From the NCBI RefSeq assembly GCF_038811545.1, contig NZ_CP133319.1, forward strand, positions 806,001-870,000: a stretch of 64,000 bases of DNA, in the 5' to 3' direction. Below are positions 1-8,346 of the stretch, piece after piece (position 1 is the stretch's first letter; each line of letters starts with the position of its first letter). This stretch comes from Rhodoligotrophos sp. CJ14. Its GTDB lineage: Bacteria > Pseudomonadota > Alphaproteobacteria > Rhizobiales > Im1. A model generated the notes under the pieces. The model had not been told where the DNA came from. It saw only the letters and a program-made list of their open reading frames with translations, and searched no databases. The translations under genes were made by a program, and so were the position numbers.

Positions 1-636
1 TTTTATTCTCCCGCCCTCGCCGTCTTCGGCGTGGTCACCGCCTGCTATACCTATCTCGCCGTATCGACAGCGACCGCCCGCGATCAGGGCATCCTGAAGC
101 GGATCCGTGGAACCCCGTTGCCGCCGGCCACCTATATCGCTGCCCGCATTCTCGCCGTTGCCGCGATCGCCATTCTCTCCGCCGTCATCGTCATGGGTGC
201 AGGCGTTCTGTTTTACGGCATCCAGATCTATCCTGAGCGACTGCCCGCAGCCATCACAGTGCTGGCACTCGGCAGCTGCTCATTTGCAGCACTGGGTATG
301 ATGGTCGTGGCATTGTGCCGATCGAGCGAGACCACCCAGGCCGTGACCAACGCCACGTTGCTGCCCCTCGCCTTCCTCTCCAACATCTTCATTCGCCCCT
401 TCCATGACCTGCCGGCCTGGATGACCATGGCGGCTGACATCCTGCCCCTCAAGCATTTCGCTGTTGCCTTCGGCAATGCCTTCAGACCTGATCTCTCAGG
501 GTCCGGCTTTGTTTGGAACGGACCCGAAGACGTCTATGTCATGTTGCCGGATTTGCTGAATGTGACTGCATGGGGCTTGGCGGCCGCCATCATCGCGGCC
601 CAGCTCTTCGTCTGGGATCCAACCGGCAACCGCTAA
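1..636 (+). CDS. ABC-2 type transporter permease, C-terminal part
   Basis: The frame is open from the first base, so the start lies before the window; 211 residues are visible. They contain several hydrophobic membrane segments and a conserved cytoplasmic stretch with ARDQGILKRIRGTPLP, which is the typical loop of ABC-2 (drug or polysaccharide exporter) permeases, followed by a Pro-rich external loop (FIRPFHDLPAWM) near the C-terminus as in daunorubicin-resistance-type permeases. An ATP-binding partner would be expected just upstream, outside the window. The substrate cannot be told from the sequence. It ends 17 bases before the end of a convergent small gene. Confidence 0.85.
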   Translation, partial: FYSPALAVFGVVTACYTYLAVSTATARDQGILKRIRGTPLPPATYIAARILAVAAIAILSAVIVMGAGVLFYGIQIYPERLPAAITVLALGSCSFAALGMMVVALCRSSETTQAVTNATLLPLAFLSNIFIRPFHDLPAWMTMAADILPLKHFAVAFGNAFRPDLSGSGFVWNGPEDVYVMLPDLLNVTAWGLAAAIIAAQLFVWDPTGNR

Positions 637-652
637 CCAAGGCCGGACGAGC

Positions 653-955
653 TCAAGGCTGCCTCCGAACATTGGGTCTGTGCTGCTTGATGGTGATGTG
701 CTCGGAGCCATGCAGCGAGATCTCCTCGCCATCCCCGAAGATTGCGGAACAGCCCGTCCGGCAGAAACCCACCAAGGTTTCGCCCGCTTCGAGTTCGAAA
801 GCCTGCTCCTCCCCATCCGCGATGATGACGACCATGTTCGTCCTCTCGTCCTGGTTGACAACGGTCAGCGCCTGGACTGGCCCGCCGCTGGCGAGGCACA
901 GGATCATAACCGCGGGATATGCCGCTCGCGCGAGAGTGACGGGACGATGAACCAT
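653..955 (-). CDS. small exported protein of unknown function
   Basis: A 100-residue protein. I chose the ATG at 955 because it gives a plausible signal peptide (basic start MVHRPVTLAR, hydrophobic core, Ala-rich cleavage region ending VQALT); an upstream in-frame start at 1000 would add a non-signal-like leader. The mature part has two Cys (FCRTGC) and alternating acidic and hydrophobic residues that suggest a small beta-rich periplasmic protein. I do not recognise the family. It is convergent with the permease gene and lies downstream of the amidase on the same strand, about 120 bases away. Confidence 0.55.
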   Translation of the reverse strand: MVHRPVTLARAAYPAVMILCLASGGPVQALTVVNQDERTNMVVIIADGEEQAFELEAGETLVGFCRTGCSAIFGDGEEISLHGSEHITIKQHRPNVRRQP

Positions 956-1075
956 GGCAAGCGCTCCAGTGCACAGGCCCCGCAACGGGGCGGCGCGCAC
1001 TGGGATGCGCTGAAACCGCGCCAGGACAATGGCACGGAAGAGGCTAATGTCGCATATCAGCCTTGCAGCAGTCGC

Positions 1076-2566
1076 TCAGGCATAGCCCGGTGGCGGCGTG
1101 AACGCCCGATAGTCCTGCTCGAGCAGCTTCGCGAAGGCAATCGTCGTATAATCTCCGTATTGCGGCCCGACGATCTGCACGCCGATCGGTAATCCGTCCG
1201 GGCTAAGCCCGATCGGCGCCACCGTTCCCGGCAGATAGAACGCGCCGGAATATCCAGCCCAGAACAGCTGATCCGTGGTCGGCACGCGCTTGCCATTGAC
1301 CGCGACTGTACGGTTATGGCGTTCCCCCTCCTGATCATGTGGGAAGGCCGCCGACGCCGCCGCCGGGCACAGGAACAGATCCCATTCCCCGAAGAACCGT
1401 GCCCAGGCATGCCGCATATGGTGCCGGCGCTCGTTGATCTCGAGCCACCGCCGATGGGGCATCACATAGGCGCGCAGCATGCGGGCATAATAGCTCTGGT
1501 CATTGGGATCGAGCTCGGCCACGATCCTGCGATTCTGCGCGAAGACCTCCTCGCTCTGTGCTCGGCTGGTCGCCGCCCGCAACAGCCCGATATAGACGTC
1601 GAACGCTTCCTTGGTGCTGAAGTCGGGCCGGGCGGTGAAGCTGACGGTTGCGCCACGCGAGGCGAGGAATTCGGCCAGCTTGCCGATCTCGTCCTGAATC
1701 GGCTGATCGACCTCCGAGCAGGGATCGCTGAGCATGACCGCGATCTTGAAATCGGAGATCTTGGTTTTTGTGCACGGTTTGAGGTCGAGCCGCCAGCCTT
1801 GCGCCTCGATTGCGTCCGGGCCCGCGATGATCCCCAGCTCGAGTGCGAGATCATCCGCCGACCGGGCGAGTGGACCCGCTACTGTAATATCCGAGGTGGT
1901 CACGATCCCCGGCAGCGCATGTCCCGCGTAGGACACAACCCCATAGGTCGGCTTATGGCCGAAAATTCCGCAGTAATGGGCGGGATTGCGGATCGAGGAT
2001 CCGATATCTGAACCAACGTCCAGCGCGGTCATGCCCGCGGCCAGCGCCGCAGCCGATCCGCCGGACGAGCCGCCCGGGGCCCGTGACAGATCCCAGGGAT
2101 TGTTGGTCGTCCCGTAGATCACATTGAAGCTTTGCCAGTCCGACAGCATGAACGGCACGTTCGTCTTGCCGAAGATGATCGCGCCTTGGCCTTTGAGCCG
2201 CGCAACCGCGTCGGCATCGGTCTTCGTCACATTGTCCCGGTACTGCGCCACACCCCAGGTGGTTGGCGATCCCGCAAGCTCGAAGGATTCCTTGATGGTC
2301 ATCGGCAATCCATCGAGCAGCCCCATCGGCTTGCCCGCATCCAGCCGCTTGTCGGCCTCGTCCGCCGCCCGGCGCGCGCCCTCGATATCGCTCCAGATGA
2401 TCGCATTGAGCGATGGATTGAACTTTTCCACCCGCGACCAGTAAAGCTCCAGAAGATCGCGTGCCGACACGGTACGATCCCGCAATGCCCGGGTCAGGGC
2501 CGTCGCGGATGAAAAGGCAAGATCGGCCGATTTCGCCGAGCTTTCGCGCTGCTGCTTCAAGTCCAA
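1076..2566 (-). CDS. amidase (amidase signature family)
   Basis: A 496-residue enzyme of the amidase signature family, which hydrolyses carboxamides or C-N bonds. The Ser-cisSer-Lys triad is visible: Lys92 in GLPMTIKE, cis-Ser168 in PGGSSGGS, and nucleophile Ser191 in GSDIGSSIRNPA. Length is normal for the family. The start is a TTG at 2566; a strong AGGAGG lies 8 bases upstream and no ATG is better placed. It follows the MttB-like gene by about 100 bases on the same strand and is probably co-transcribed, so its substrate may be an amide linked to the methylated amine handled by that enzyme. This link is inference; the physiological substrate is unknown. Confidence 0.9.
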   Translation of the reverse strand: MDLKQQRESSAKSADLAFSSATALTRALRDRTVSARDLLELYWSRVEKFNPSLNAIIWSDIEGARRAADEADKRLDAGKPMGLLDGLPMTIKESFELAGSPTTWGVAQYRDNVTKTDADAVARLKGQGAIIFGKTNVPFMLSDWQSFNVIYGTTNNPWDLSRAPGGSSGGSAAALAAGMTALDVGSDIGSSIRNPAHYCGIFGHKPTYGVVSYAGHALPGIVTTSDITVAGPLARSADDLALELGIIAGPDAIEAQGWRLDLKPCTKTKISDFKIAVMLSDPCSEVDQPIQDEIGKLAEFLASRGATVSFTARPDFSTKEAFDVYIGLLRAATSRAQSEEVFAQNRRIVAELDPNDQSYYARMLRAYVMPHRRWLEINERRHHMRHAWARFFGEWDLFLCPAAASAAFPHDQEGERHNRTVAVNGKRVPTTDQLFWAGYSGAFYLPGTVAPIGLSPDGLPIGVQIVGPQYGDYTTIAFAKLLEQDYRAFTPPPGYA

Positions 2567-2668
2567 GGTAAGCGCCTCCTCCGATACCGAATCTGTCTTT
2601 TCACTTTAGCGCGATGAAAGCCGCCCCACGACCCTGAAACCCACCCTCGCCTATGCATCCCCTGCCGG

Positions 2669-4240
2669 TCAGGTCAGCGAATCCGGCAGCACCGCCTTTC
2701 GGCGCGCCATGAAGTCGCTGAGCGCCTCGTCAATCCCGGGATCAAGATCCGGGGCAGCATATTCCCGCAGCATCTGCTTGTAGATGGCATTCGCCCGCTG
2801 TGCTGCATCCTGCTGCCCCTCGGCAAGCCACTGCTCATAGGAATTGTTGTCCGCAATGGTCGAGCGATAGAAGGCGGATTCGAAATTCGCTTGAGTATGG
2901 CCGCAGCCGAGGAAATGGCTGCCCGGCCCGACCTCGCGGATGGCATCGAGCGCCTGGCCGTTCTCCGAGAAATCGACCCCCTCGGCGAAGCGCTGCATCA
3001 TGCCGAGCTGGTCCGCGTCGATGATGAGCTTCTCATAAGACGAGACGAGCCCGCCCTCGAGCCAGCCCGCCGCATGCAGCACGAAATTGACGCCCGCATA
3101 GAGCGTTGGGATGAGTGTCTGCGTGCTTTCATGGGCCGCCTGCGCATCCGGCACCTTGGAGGCGCACAGCGAGCCGCCCGAGCGGAACGGAATGCCGATG
3201 CGGCGGGCAAGCTGCGCTGCGCCATAGAGCACATGGGCAGGCTCCGGCGTGCCGAAGGTGGGCGCGCCCGACTGCATGGAGATCGAGCTCGAGAATGTGC
3301 CGAACACGACCGGAGCGCCAGGCCGGCACAGCTGCGAGAAGGCGCAGCCGGCCAATGCCTCGGCGAGAATGGTGGTGAGCGTGCCCACCACCGTCACCGG
3401 CGACATGGCGCCGGCCAGAATGAAGGGCGAAACCACCGTCGCTTGGTTGTTGCGCGCATAGACCTTGAGCGCCCCGAGCATGGTCGCATCGAAGACCAGC
3501 GGCGAATTGGCATTGATGAGATTGATGAGGACGCAGTTCTGATCGACGAACTCATCGCCGAACACCAGCTTCGCCATGGCCACGGAATCTTCCGCCCGCT
3601 CCGGCGCGGTCACCGATCCCATGAAGGGTTTGTCGGAGTAGCGGATATGGGAATAGACCATGTCGAGATGTCGCTTGTGCACGGGCACATCGACCGGCTC
3701 GCAGACCGTGCCGCCGGAATGATGCAGGGTCGGCAGGACATAGGCGAGCTTCACGAAATTCCGGAAATCCTCGATCGTCGCATAGCGGCGCCCCTCTTCG
3801 AGATTGCGAATGAAGGGCGGCCCATAGACCGGGGCAAAGACCGTGCTGTTTCCGCCGATCACCACATTGCGCTCGGGGTTGCGCGCATGCTGCGTGAAAA
3901 TCTTCGGCGCGGTCTTGAGGAGCGCGCGGCAGAGACCTTTGGGGAAATGCACCCGTTCGCCGCGCACATCGGCGCCGGCCTCCCGCCACATGGCGAGCGC
4001 CTCCGGATCCTCGCGGAACTCGATACCGATCTCCTCGAGCACCGTATCGGCATTGCGCTCGATGATCGCGAGACCTTCTTCGCTCAGGACCTCGTAGAGG
4101 GGTATGTTGCGCGAGATATATTTGAGCTGTGTGCGACCGCCGCCGCTGCGCCGTTGCCGCCGCTCCGCCGCACCGCCGCCCCGGCGGGAATGCCGCTCCC
4201 GCGCAGGCGTTCCGCCCGTCTCACTGCCCACCTCACCCAT
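2669..4240 (-). CDS. MttB-superfamily corrinoid-dependent methyltransferase (non-pyrrolysine)
   Basis: A 523-residue member of the trimethylamine methyltransferase (MttB) superfamily, which moves a methyl group from a methylated amine to the cobalt of a corrinoid protein. The reading frame has no in-frame amber codon, so it is a non-pyrrolysine member, the group that includes glycine betaine, proline betaine and carnitine demethylases. I prefer the ATG at 4240: GGAGG sits 10 bases upstream, whereas it is only one base before the ATG at 4249. The N-terminus before about residue 37 is low-complexity and Arg/Gly-rich (RRGGGAAERRQRRSGGGR). Genes for the corrinoid protein, reactivase and folate methyltransferase lie nearby. 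Which quaternary amine is used cannot be read from sequence alone; glycine betaine is favoured by the adjacent betaine-homocysteine-type enzyme. Confidence 0.9.
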   Translation of the reverse strand: MGEVGSETGGTPARERHSRRGGGAAERRQRRSGGGRTQLKYISRNIPLYEVLSEEGLAIIERNADTVLEEIGIEFREDPEALAMWREAGADVRGERVHFPKGLCRALLKTAPKIFTQHARNPERNVVIGGNSTVFAPVYGPPFIRNLEEGRRYATIEDFRNFVKLAYVLPTLHHSGGTVCEPVDVPVHKRHLDMVYSHIRYSDKPFMGSVTAPERAEDSVAMAKLVFGDEFVDQNCVLINLINANSPLVFDATMLGALKVYARNNQATVVSPFILAGAMSPVTVVGTLTTILAEALAGCAFSQLCRPGAPVVFGTFSSSISMQSGAPTFGTPEPAHVLYGAAQLARRIGIPFRSGGSLCASKVPDAQAAHESTQTLIPTLYAGVNFVLHAAGWLEGGLVSSYEKLIIDADQLGMMQRFAEGVDFSENGQALDAIREVGPGSHFLGCGHTQANFESAFYRSTIADNNSYEQWLAEGQQDAAQRANAIYKQMLREYAAPDLDPGIDEALSDFMARRKAVLPDSLT

Positions 4241-4288
4241 AGCTCGCATGCCTCCGATGCCAGACCTTAGCTTTGCATAGCGCTGATC

Positions 4289-4319
4289 GGCTGAATACGT
4301 TTCGCATGAAACGTCAGCC
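4289..4319. promoter_or_regulatory. imperfect inverted repeat in the mttB divergent control region
   Basis: The core ACGTTTCGCATGAAACGT has 7-base perfect arms around GCAT. Outer arms GGCTGA and CAGCC extend the pairing to about 12 base pairs with a three-base bulge on the left. It lies 48 bases upstream of the MttB-like start and 126 bases upstream of the divergent small gene, so it is well placed for an operator; an RNA hairpin in the mttB leader is the alternative. Confidence 0.5.
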
Positions 4320-4445
4320 CGTGGCTTAAGAGCGACCTGATCTTCGGGCGACCGTTTGGCCCGCGTTAACCCCCGAAACCGATCGCCAATTGTAGCAGCT
4401 CCGGCGCCGCCTAACTAAGGAGACGACGTCCCTCGGAGAAAAGCC

Positions 4446-4859
4446 ATGCCCTTTTTGCCCCCGATGATCGAGCCGCCTCTTCCGGCGTCCCATGATGTGA
4501 CCGTCATCGCCCATGTCCCACTGCCGAGCGAGCAGACCAATCTGTTTCTTATCCGCTCAGACGGGAAGGTCGTGCCGGCCGGCAGCAAGACCGAGGCGGG
4601 AAAGTCGAACGCCTCCACCCACACCAAAAAGCAATCAAGGCAAACAAAAGAAACAGCCTCTGCGCCCGCCACTCAAAAGCGTCGCTGGAACCCGCTCTGG
4701 GGCATCGGCCCCGTGGCCCCCAGCCCCTCGATGCCGGGCTATAAGGAGATCATGCGCCGCAATGCGGAGCGCGATGGCAAGCCGACCCCGGTGGAAAAGC
4801 CCGTGCCTGCGCAGAAGTCTGCACCCAAGACGAAGCCGATGAAGGGCGATCAGTCCTGA
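4446..4859 (+). CDS. hypothetical protein, Lys/Pro-rich C-terminus
   Basis: A 137-residue protein that I do not recognise. A GGAGAAA sequence is placed correctly before the ATG at 4446, which supports translation. The N-terminal half (about residues 1-45) looks folded, with a short hydrophobic strand and an RSDGKVVPAG turn; the rest is low-complexity, rich in Lys, Pro, Ala and Thr, and probably disordered, with one short ordered island RRWNPLWGIGPV. No signal peptide or membrane segment. It is divergent from the MttB-like gene and lies upstream of the PF13769 gene, separated from it by a strong hairpin. Confidence 0.6.
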   Translation: MPFLPPMIEPPLPASHDVTVIAHVPLPSEQTNLFLIRSDGKVVPAGSKTEAGKSNASTHTKKQSRQTKETASAPATQKRRWNPLWGIGPVAPSPSMPGYKEIMRRNAERDGKPTPVEKPVPAQKSAPKTKPMKGDQS

Positions 4860-4884
4860 TCGGAAACAGTCGCTGATCACTGCC

Positions 4885-4916
4885 CATGGGGCTTGTCGTT
4901 TTCAGCAAGCCCCATG
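4885..4916. terminator. perfect 11-bp hairpin after the hypothetical gene
   Basis: CATGGGGCTTG and CAAGCCCCATG pair perfectly around a 10-base loop, beginning 25 bases after the preceding stop codon. There is no T-run after it, so it is not a textbook intrinsic terminator; it could be an attenuating or mRNA-protecting hairpin before the methyl-transfer genes. Confidence 0.45.
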
Positions 4917-5001
4917 TCGGCACAGTGCGCGCTGCAAGCTCGGCTCTCCCGCCATATGTCTCGAACCGATGCGGTCTGCCCCCTTGGGCGAAGAGGCATT
5001 C

Positions 5002-5352
5002 ATGGCCGAGCTCACCATTTTGTACTGGCGGGACATACCCGCGCAACTCATCGCCAAATCCGGCCGGAAGTCGGAAAAGCGCCAGCTCTCTGACCGTTTT
5101 CAGGAGGCCATCGACATGGCCGCCATGCGCTCGGGCGCGTCCGAAACCGGCGCCTATCTCGAAGAGTGGCGTCGCGGCACCCCTGAGCCCTGCCCCGATG
5201 ATCTCGCCGCAGCGGTTGATCGTGCCGCAGCCGAGCTTGAGCAGGCCTATGACCGCGAGCGCCTGAAGGCGCTGATCGCCAATGGCGGCTGGGCCGATCC
5301 CCAACCCAATCCCCATCAGCAGCACACCGCCGGAGACGGAGAGACGACATGA
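5002..5352 (+). CDS. PF13769 'virulence factor' family protein, coupled to folate methyltransferase
   Basis: A 116-residue protein with the hallmark TILYWRDIPAQLI at residues 4-16 and a conserved GASETGAYLEEWRR stretch, which I match to the PF13769 'virulence factor' family. The ATG at 5002 is chosen because AGAGG lies just upstream; an in-frame start at 4969 would only add residues outside the conserved domain. Its stop overlaps the next gene by four bases (ATGA), so it is translationally coupled to the methyltetrahydrofolate methyltransferase. That coupling argues for a role in methyl transfer, perhaps as a small subunit, rather than in virulence. The function is not established. Confidence 0.8.
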   Translation: MAELTILYWRDIPAQLIAKSGRKSEKRQLSDRFQEAIDMAAMRSGASETGAYLEEWRRGTPEPCPDDLAAAVDRAAAELEQAYDRERLKALIANGGWADPQPNPHQQHTAGDGETT

Positions 5353-6284
5353 CCGAGACAGTGCTGGCCTCCGCCACCAAAGAGGTAGTGATCGGCTTTG
5401 ACCGCCCCTTTTGCGTCATTGGCGAGCGCATCAATCCCACCGGGCGCAAGAAGCTCGCCGCCGAAATGAAGGTGGGGGACTATTCAACCGTCGAGCGCGA
5501 TGCCCTGGCCCAGGTTGCCGCCGGCGCCAATATGCTCGACGTGAATGCGGGCATTCCCCTGGCAGACGAGCCGCGCATCCTGGCGGAGACCATCCAGCTG
5601 GTCCAGAGCCTGGTCGATGTGCCGCTGTCGATTGATTCCTCCATCATCGATGCGCTTGAAGCCGGCCTTGCCGTCTATAAGGGACGCCCCCTGGTCAATT
5701 CCGTGACCGGCGAAGACGAAAGCCTCGAGCGCGTCCTGCCGCTGGTGAAGAAATACGATTGCGCCGTCGTTGCCATTTCCAACGACGAGACCGGTATCTC
5801 ACAGGACCCGGATGTGCGCTTCGAGGTCGCGAAGAAGATCGTGCACCGGGCCATGGATCACGGCATCAAACCCTGCGATGTGGTGGTTGACCCTCTCGTC
5901 ATGCCGATCGGCGCCATGGGCACGGCCGGCCGCCAGGTCTTCGCGCTTCTGCGCAGGCTCAAGGACGAGCTGAAGGTGAATTCGACCTGCGGTGCCTCCA
6001 ACATTTCCTTCGGCCTGCCCAACCGCCGGCTGCTCAATGGCCACTTCCTCTCGATGGCCTCATCCAACGGGCTCACCTCCGCCATCATGAACCCGCTGCA
6101 TGATGAAGATATGCACGCAATTGCCGCGGCCAACGTTCTCAATGGTGTGGATCGCGATTGCCGGGCCTGGGTGCGGAAATTCCGCGAGCCCGTGCCGGAG
6201 GCGGCGGGTGCCGATGGCGCACCGGAAAGCGAGATCGACGCCCGCCGCCGCGAGCGCGAAGCACGCCGCCGGCGTCGCTCCTGA
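5349..6284 (+). CDS. methyltetrahydrofolate:corrinoid methyltransferase (pterin-binding)
   Basis: A 311-residue DHPS-like TIM-barrel enzyme that exchanges a methyl group between a corrinoid protein and tetrahydrofolate. Family motifs are present: GERINPTGRKK near residue 26, the pterin-pocket MLDVNAG, NSVTGE, and CGASNISFGLPNR. In this island the likely direction is from methyl-corrinoid to folate, feeding one-carbon metabolism. It overlaps the PF13769 gene by four bases and is followed nine bases later by the reactivase gene, so the three form an operon. The last 16 residues after the barrel are almost all Arg and Glu (RRREREARRRRRS), a tail not needed for the fold and shared in style with other proteins of the island. 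Confidence 0.9.
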   Translation: MTETVLASATKEVVIGFDRPFCVIGERINPTGRKKLAAEMKVGDYSTVERDALAQVAAGANMLDVNAGIPLADEPRILAETIQLVQSLVDVPLSIDSSIIDALEAGLAVYKGRPLVNSVTGEDESLERVLPLVKKYDCAVVAISNDETGISQDPDVRFEVAKKIVHRAMDHGIKPCDVVVDPLVMPIGAMGTAGRQVFALLRRLKDELKVNSTCGASNISFGLPNRRLLNGHFLSMASSNGLTSAIMNPLHDEDMHAIAAANVLNGVDRDCRAWVRKFREPVPEAAGADGAPESEIDARRREREARRRRRS

Positions 6285-6293
6285 GGATTGGCC

Positions 6294-8330
6294 ATGTCGG
6301 ATCACAAGGGCGAGGATGCTCTGCTCGTATTCACCCCCTCGGGCAAGCGGGGACGCTTCCCGCTGGGCACGCCGATCCTGCAGGCCGCCCGCAGCCTCGG
6401 GGTGGACATTGACAGTGTCTGCGGCGGTCGGGCCATTTGCGGCCGCTGCCAGGTGGAGCTCTCCGAAGGTACCTTCGCCAAGCATGGGTTGACATCCGCC
6501 CCGTCCCATCTCTCGCCCCTATCCGCAACCGAGCAGCGTTACGCCGAAAAGCGCGGGCTCGGAGCGGGCCGCCGTCTCTCCTGCCAGGCCCGGCTCATGG
6601 GCGACGTGGTCATCGACGTGCCGCCGGAAAGCCAGGTCCATAAACAGGTGGTGCGCAAGCGCGCCGAGGTACGAGCGATTGCCCTCGATCCCGCCACCCG
6701 CCTCTATTATGTCGAGGTGGCCGAGCCCGACATGCACAACCCCTCGGGCGATCTCGAGCGGCTCTGTGACGCGCTCGCCACACAGTGGGGGGTAAGCAGC
6801 CTTTCCTGCGACCTCGGCGTGATACAGGTGCTGCAGAAGGCCTTGCGCGCCGGTCAGTGGGCGGTCACGGTGGCCATTCACCACACCGAGCGCGACGCGA
6901 ACCGCATCATCGCTGTCTGGCCCGGCTTTCATGACCAGATCTGCGGCATCGCCTTCGATATCGGCTCGACCACCATCGCCGCCCATCTCTGCAATCTCTC
7001 GACCGGCGAGGTGCTGGCCTCGGCCGGCATGATGAACCCGCAGATCCGCTTCGGCGAAGATCTCATGAGCCGCGTCTCCTATGTGATGATGAACCCGGGT
7101 GGTGACGCGGAGATGACCGCCGCTATGCGCGATGCGATCAATCTGCTCATCGGTCAGGTCTGCGAGGAGGCCGCAATCAGCCGCGATACGGTGATGGAGG
7201 CGGTGCTGGTCGGCAACCCCGTCATGCATCATCTCCTGCTCGGCATCGATCCGGTCGAGCTTGGCGGCGCGCCTTTCGCGCTCGCCACATCCGGCGCCCT
7301 GAACCTTAGGGCCCGCGAGCTCGACCTCCACATGAACCCGGGCGGCCGCCTCTATATCCTGCCCTGTATCGCAGGCCATGTGGGTGCGGATTCCGCGGCG
7401 GTGGTCTTGTCCGAAGGGCCCCACCTCCAAGACGAGAACTGGCTCATCGTCGATGTCGGCACCAATGCCGAGATCGTCCTGGGCAACCGCCAGCGGCTGC
7501 TCGCCTGCTCATCCCCCACCGGCCCTGCCTTCGAGGGCGCACAGATCTCGTCCGGCCAGCGCGCGGCCCCGGGCGCCATCGAACGCATCCGCATAGATCC
7601 CGCAACCCTCGAGCCCCGCTATAAGGTCATCGGCTGTGATCTGTGGTCGGACGAGCCGGGCTTCGCCGAGGCGGTCGAGATCACGGGAGTGACCGGCATC
7701 TGTGGCTCCGGCATTATCGAGGCGGTCGCGGAGATGTTCCTGGCCGGCATCGTCTCTAAGGACGGCGTGATCGACGGCGCCCTTGCTGCCCGCTCGCCGC
7801 GGATAGAACCGCAGGGGCGCACCTTCAGCTATCTTATCAAGGATGGTGAGCCCGAGATCCGCATCACCCAGAACGATATCCGCCAGATTCAGCTCGCCAA
7901 GGCTGCCCTCTATGCCGGGGCGCGCCTGTTGATGGACACCATGGGCATCGACAAGGTCGACCGGATCACTCTGGCCGGTGCCTTTGGCAGCCATATTGAC
8001 GTGAAACATGCCATGGTGCTGGGCATGATCCCCGATTGTCCCTTGAACCGGGTCTCATCGGCTGGGAATGCCGCGGGCACCGGCGCGCGCATTGCCCTCT
8101 TGAATGCCGGCGCACGCCGCGAGATCGAAACGGTTGTACGCTCGATCGAGAAGGTCGAAACTGCCATCGAGCCGCGTTTCCAGGAACATTTCGTGGCAGC
8201 CATGGCCTTTCCGCACAAGACGGCCCCCTATCCCAACCTTGCTCAAGTGGTCGCCTTGCCCGAACCCAAACATGTGGGCGGCGCTGACGAGGAGCGTGAA
8301 GGCCGCCGCCGCCGGCGGCGGGCAAGCTGA
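6294..8330 (+). CDS. RACo-type corrinoid protein reactivase (2Fe-2S, ASKHA/DUF4445)
   Basis: A 678-residue protein. Residues 1-100 form a 2Fe-2S ferredoxin domain with Cys43, Cys49, Cys52 and Cys97 (CGGRAICGRC and LSCQ). A linker is followed by an ASKHA ATPase-like core with GIAFDIGSTTIAAHL near residue 220 and IVDVGTNAEIVLGN further on, then a conserved C-terminal domain. Family members reduce inactive Co(II) corrinoid back to Co(I) using ATP. I chose the ATG at 6294, which has GAGG seven bases upstream, over a TTG at 6288. It is the third gene of the PF13769-methyltransferase-reactivase operon. The C-terminus ends in a run of Arg (GRRRRRRAS). Confidence 0.92.
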   Translation: MSDHKGEDALLVFTPSGKRGRFPLGTPILQAARSLGVDIDSVCGGRAICGRCQVELSEGTFAKHGLTSAPSHLSPLSATEQRYAEKRGLGAGRRLSCQARLMGDVVIDVPPESQVHKQVVRKRAEVRAIALDPATRLYYVEVAEPDMHNPSGDLERLCDALATQWGVSSLSCDLGVIQVLQKALRAGQWAVTVAIHHTERDANRIIAVWPGFHDQICGIAFDIGSTTIAAHLCNLSTGEVLASAGMMNPQIRFGEDLMSRVSYVMMNPGGDAEMTAAMRDAINLLIGQVCEEAAISRDTVMEAVLVGNPVMHHLLLGIDPVELGGAPFALATSGALNLRARELDLHMNPGGRLYILPCIAGHVGADSAAVVLSEGPHLQDENWLIVDVGTNAEIVLGNRQRLLACSSPTGPAFEGAQISSGQRAAPGAIERIRIDPATLEPRYKVIGCDLWSDEPGFAEAVEITGVTGICGSGIIEAVAEMFLAGIVSKDGVIDGALAARSPRIEPQGRTFSYLIKDGEPEIRITQNDIRQIQLAKAALYAGARLLMDTMGIDKVDRITLAGAFGSHIDVKHAMVLGMIPDCPLNRVSSAGNAAGTGARIALLNAGARREIETVVRSIEKVETAIEPRFQEHFVAAMAFPHKTAPYPNLAQVVALPEPKHVGGADEEREGRRRRRRAS

Positions 8331-8346
8331 ACCACTCTGCCGGCAA

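Noticed and set aside
2669-4240. Pyrrolysine-containing trimethylamine methyltransferase
   Set aside because: The gene has no in-frame TAG, so it is a non-Pyl family member, and no pyrrolysine synthesis genes are in the window.
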